DNA from: Deinococcus rhizophilus
GTDB taxonomy: Bacteria > Deinococcota > Deinococci > Deinococcales > Deinococcaceae
DNA: 41,770 nucleotides
Reading direction: 5' to 3'
NCBI RefSeq assembly: GCF_030271215.1
Contig: NZ_JASNGB010000005.1
Span: forward strand, 1 to 41,770
Shown here: positions 41,366 to 41,770 of the stretch, one piece after another
How the letters are laid out: each line of letters begins with the position of its first letter
Numbering within the stretch: position 1 is the first letter of the stretch
Notes under the pieces: model-generated
What the model was told of the DNA's origin: nothing
Databases searched by the model: none
The model's input: the letters and a program-made list of their open reading frames with translations, nothing else
Made by a program: the position numbers and the translations under genes

Positions 41366-41770
41366 GCGCCCCGGTGTCCGTGATCCCAGCCGCAGGAGCC
41401 TCCGCGCTGCTCGCGGCGCTTCCAGACCCCGTGCTGCGGCTGGCTGGGGAGGCTGGGGAGAGGGCGGCGTGGCTCAACCCCGCTGCCCGTGAACGGCTGG
41501 GCGAGCCGGGGCCGGACGGCTGGCGGGGCCTCTTCTCGCCGGAGACGGCCGGGCTGCTGGCCGAGGCCGCCGCGCAGGTGCGGGGAGGAGCGCCCGAGGT
41601 GCGCCGCAGCGTGGCCCTGTCCGGCTCGCTGGCCCCGGCGCTGGCGACCCTGACCCCCGACGGGGAGGGCGGCGTGCTGCTGCACCTGCGTGACTCGCGG
41701 CATCCGCTGGAAGTTGCCGAGGAACTGATGGACGGCCTGGGCCTGGGGCTGCTGGTGCAGGCGGAAGACG
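41362..41770 (+). CDS. Sensor histidine kinase, N-terminal fragment (cut by window end)
   Basis: The first 136 residues of a longer protein. The ATG overlaps the regulator stop (ATGA), a common coupling of regulator and kinase. 'LLAALPDPVLRLAGEAGERA' with 'AAWLNPAARERLGEPGPDGW' is the start of a PAS-like sensory domain. No membrane segment is visible in this part, suggesting a soluble sensor. The dimerisation and ATP-binding domains lie outside the window. By position it should be the cognate kinase of the DrRRA-like regulator. Confidence 0.82.

Overview
The window is GC-rich chromosomal DNA from a Deinococcus-type bacterium. Three observations point there. An RNase J gene is divergent from a response regulator that closely resembles DrRRA of D. 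radiodurans, followed by its kinase; this order is known to me from that species. There are three DinB-fold genes, a family expanded in Deinococcus. Many genes carry a TANNNT -10 hexamer 5-9 bases before the start codon with no Shine-Dalgarno, the leaderless layout common in this phylum. Species assignment is inference; no search was run.

Layout. 1-3.6 kb: gatB tail, a lipoprotein, a family-3 solute-binding protein, a TPR protein and a frameshifted fragment resembling the FtsH N-terminus. 3.7-9.8 kb: ftsH, a secreted unknown, two DinB genes divergent from a WYL regulator, a YjdI-CDGSH iron-sulfur protein, a 161-bp inverted-repeat element and an ACT protein. 9.8-15.7 kb: pyrimidine-nucleoside phosphorylase, a LapA-like protein, accD-accA, an AspT-family transporter, and a guanidinium exporter (Gdx) behind a guanidine-III riboswitch. 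15.8-20.5 kb: a complete liv-type branched-chain amino acid ABC operon (minus strand). 20.7-25.4 kb: thioesterase, histidine phosphatase (apparent CTG start), a BstA/YfiT-like DinB protein, a PadR regulator with three tandem HAAS-like membrane paralogues, an unknown and a lipoprotein. 25.5-33.8 kb: enoyl-CoA hydratase, malate dehydrogenase, prolyl oligopeptidase, tRNA-Leu(CAG), glycosyltransferase, hisA, YihY and a FlK-like thioesterase. 33.9-41.8 kb: lon, clpX and clpP (minus strand), a 56-residue Thr/Glu/His-rich ORF, RNase J, the DrRRA-like regulator and its truncated kinase.

Themes. Protein and RNA quality control is concentrated here (FtsH, Lon, ClpXP, RNase J), next to a regulator linked to the radiation response in D. 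radiodurans. Central metabolism is represented by malonyl-CoA synthesis, malate dehydrogenase, nucleoside salvage and histidine synthesis. The most informative observations are the riboswitch-Gdx pair, the PadR/HAAS operon with its palindromic operator, the partial ftsH duplication, the inverted-repeat element whose two ends supply the stop codons of both flanking genes, and the small ORF divergent from clpP. No CRISPR array, prophage or complete insertion sequence was seen. No stretch longer than about 280 bases lacks a gene.
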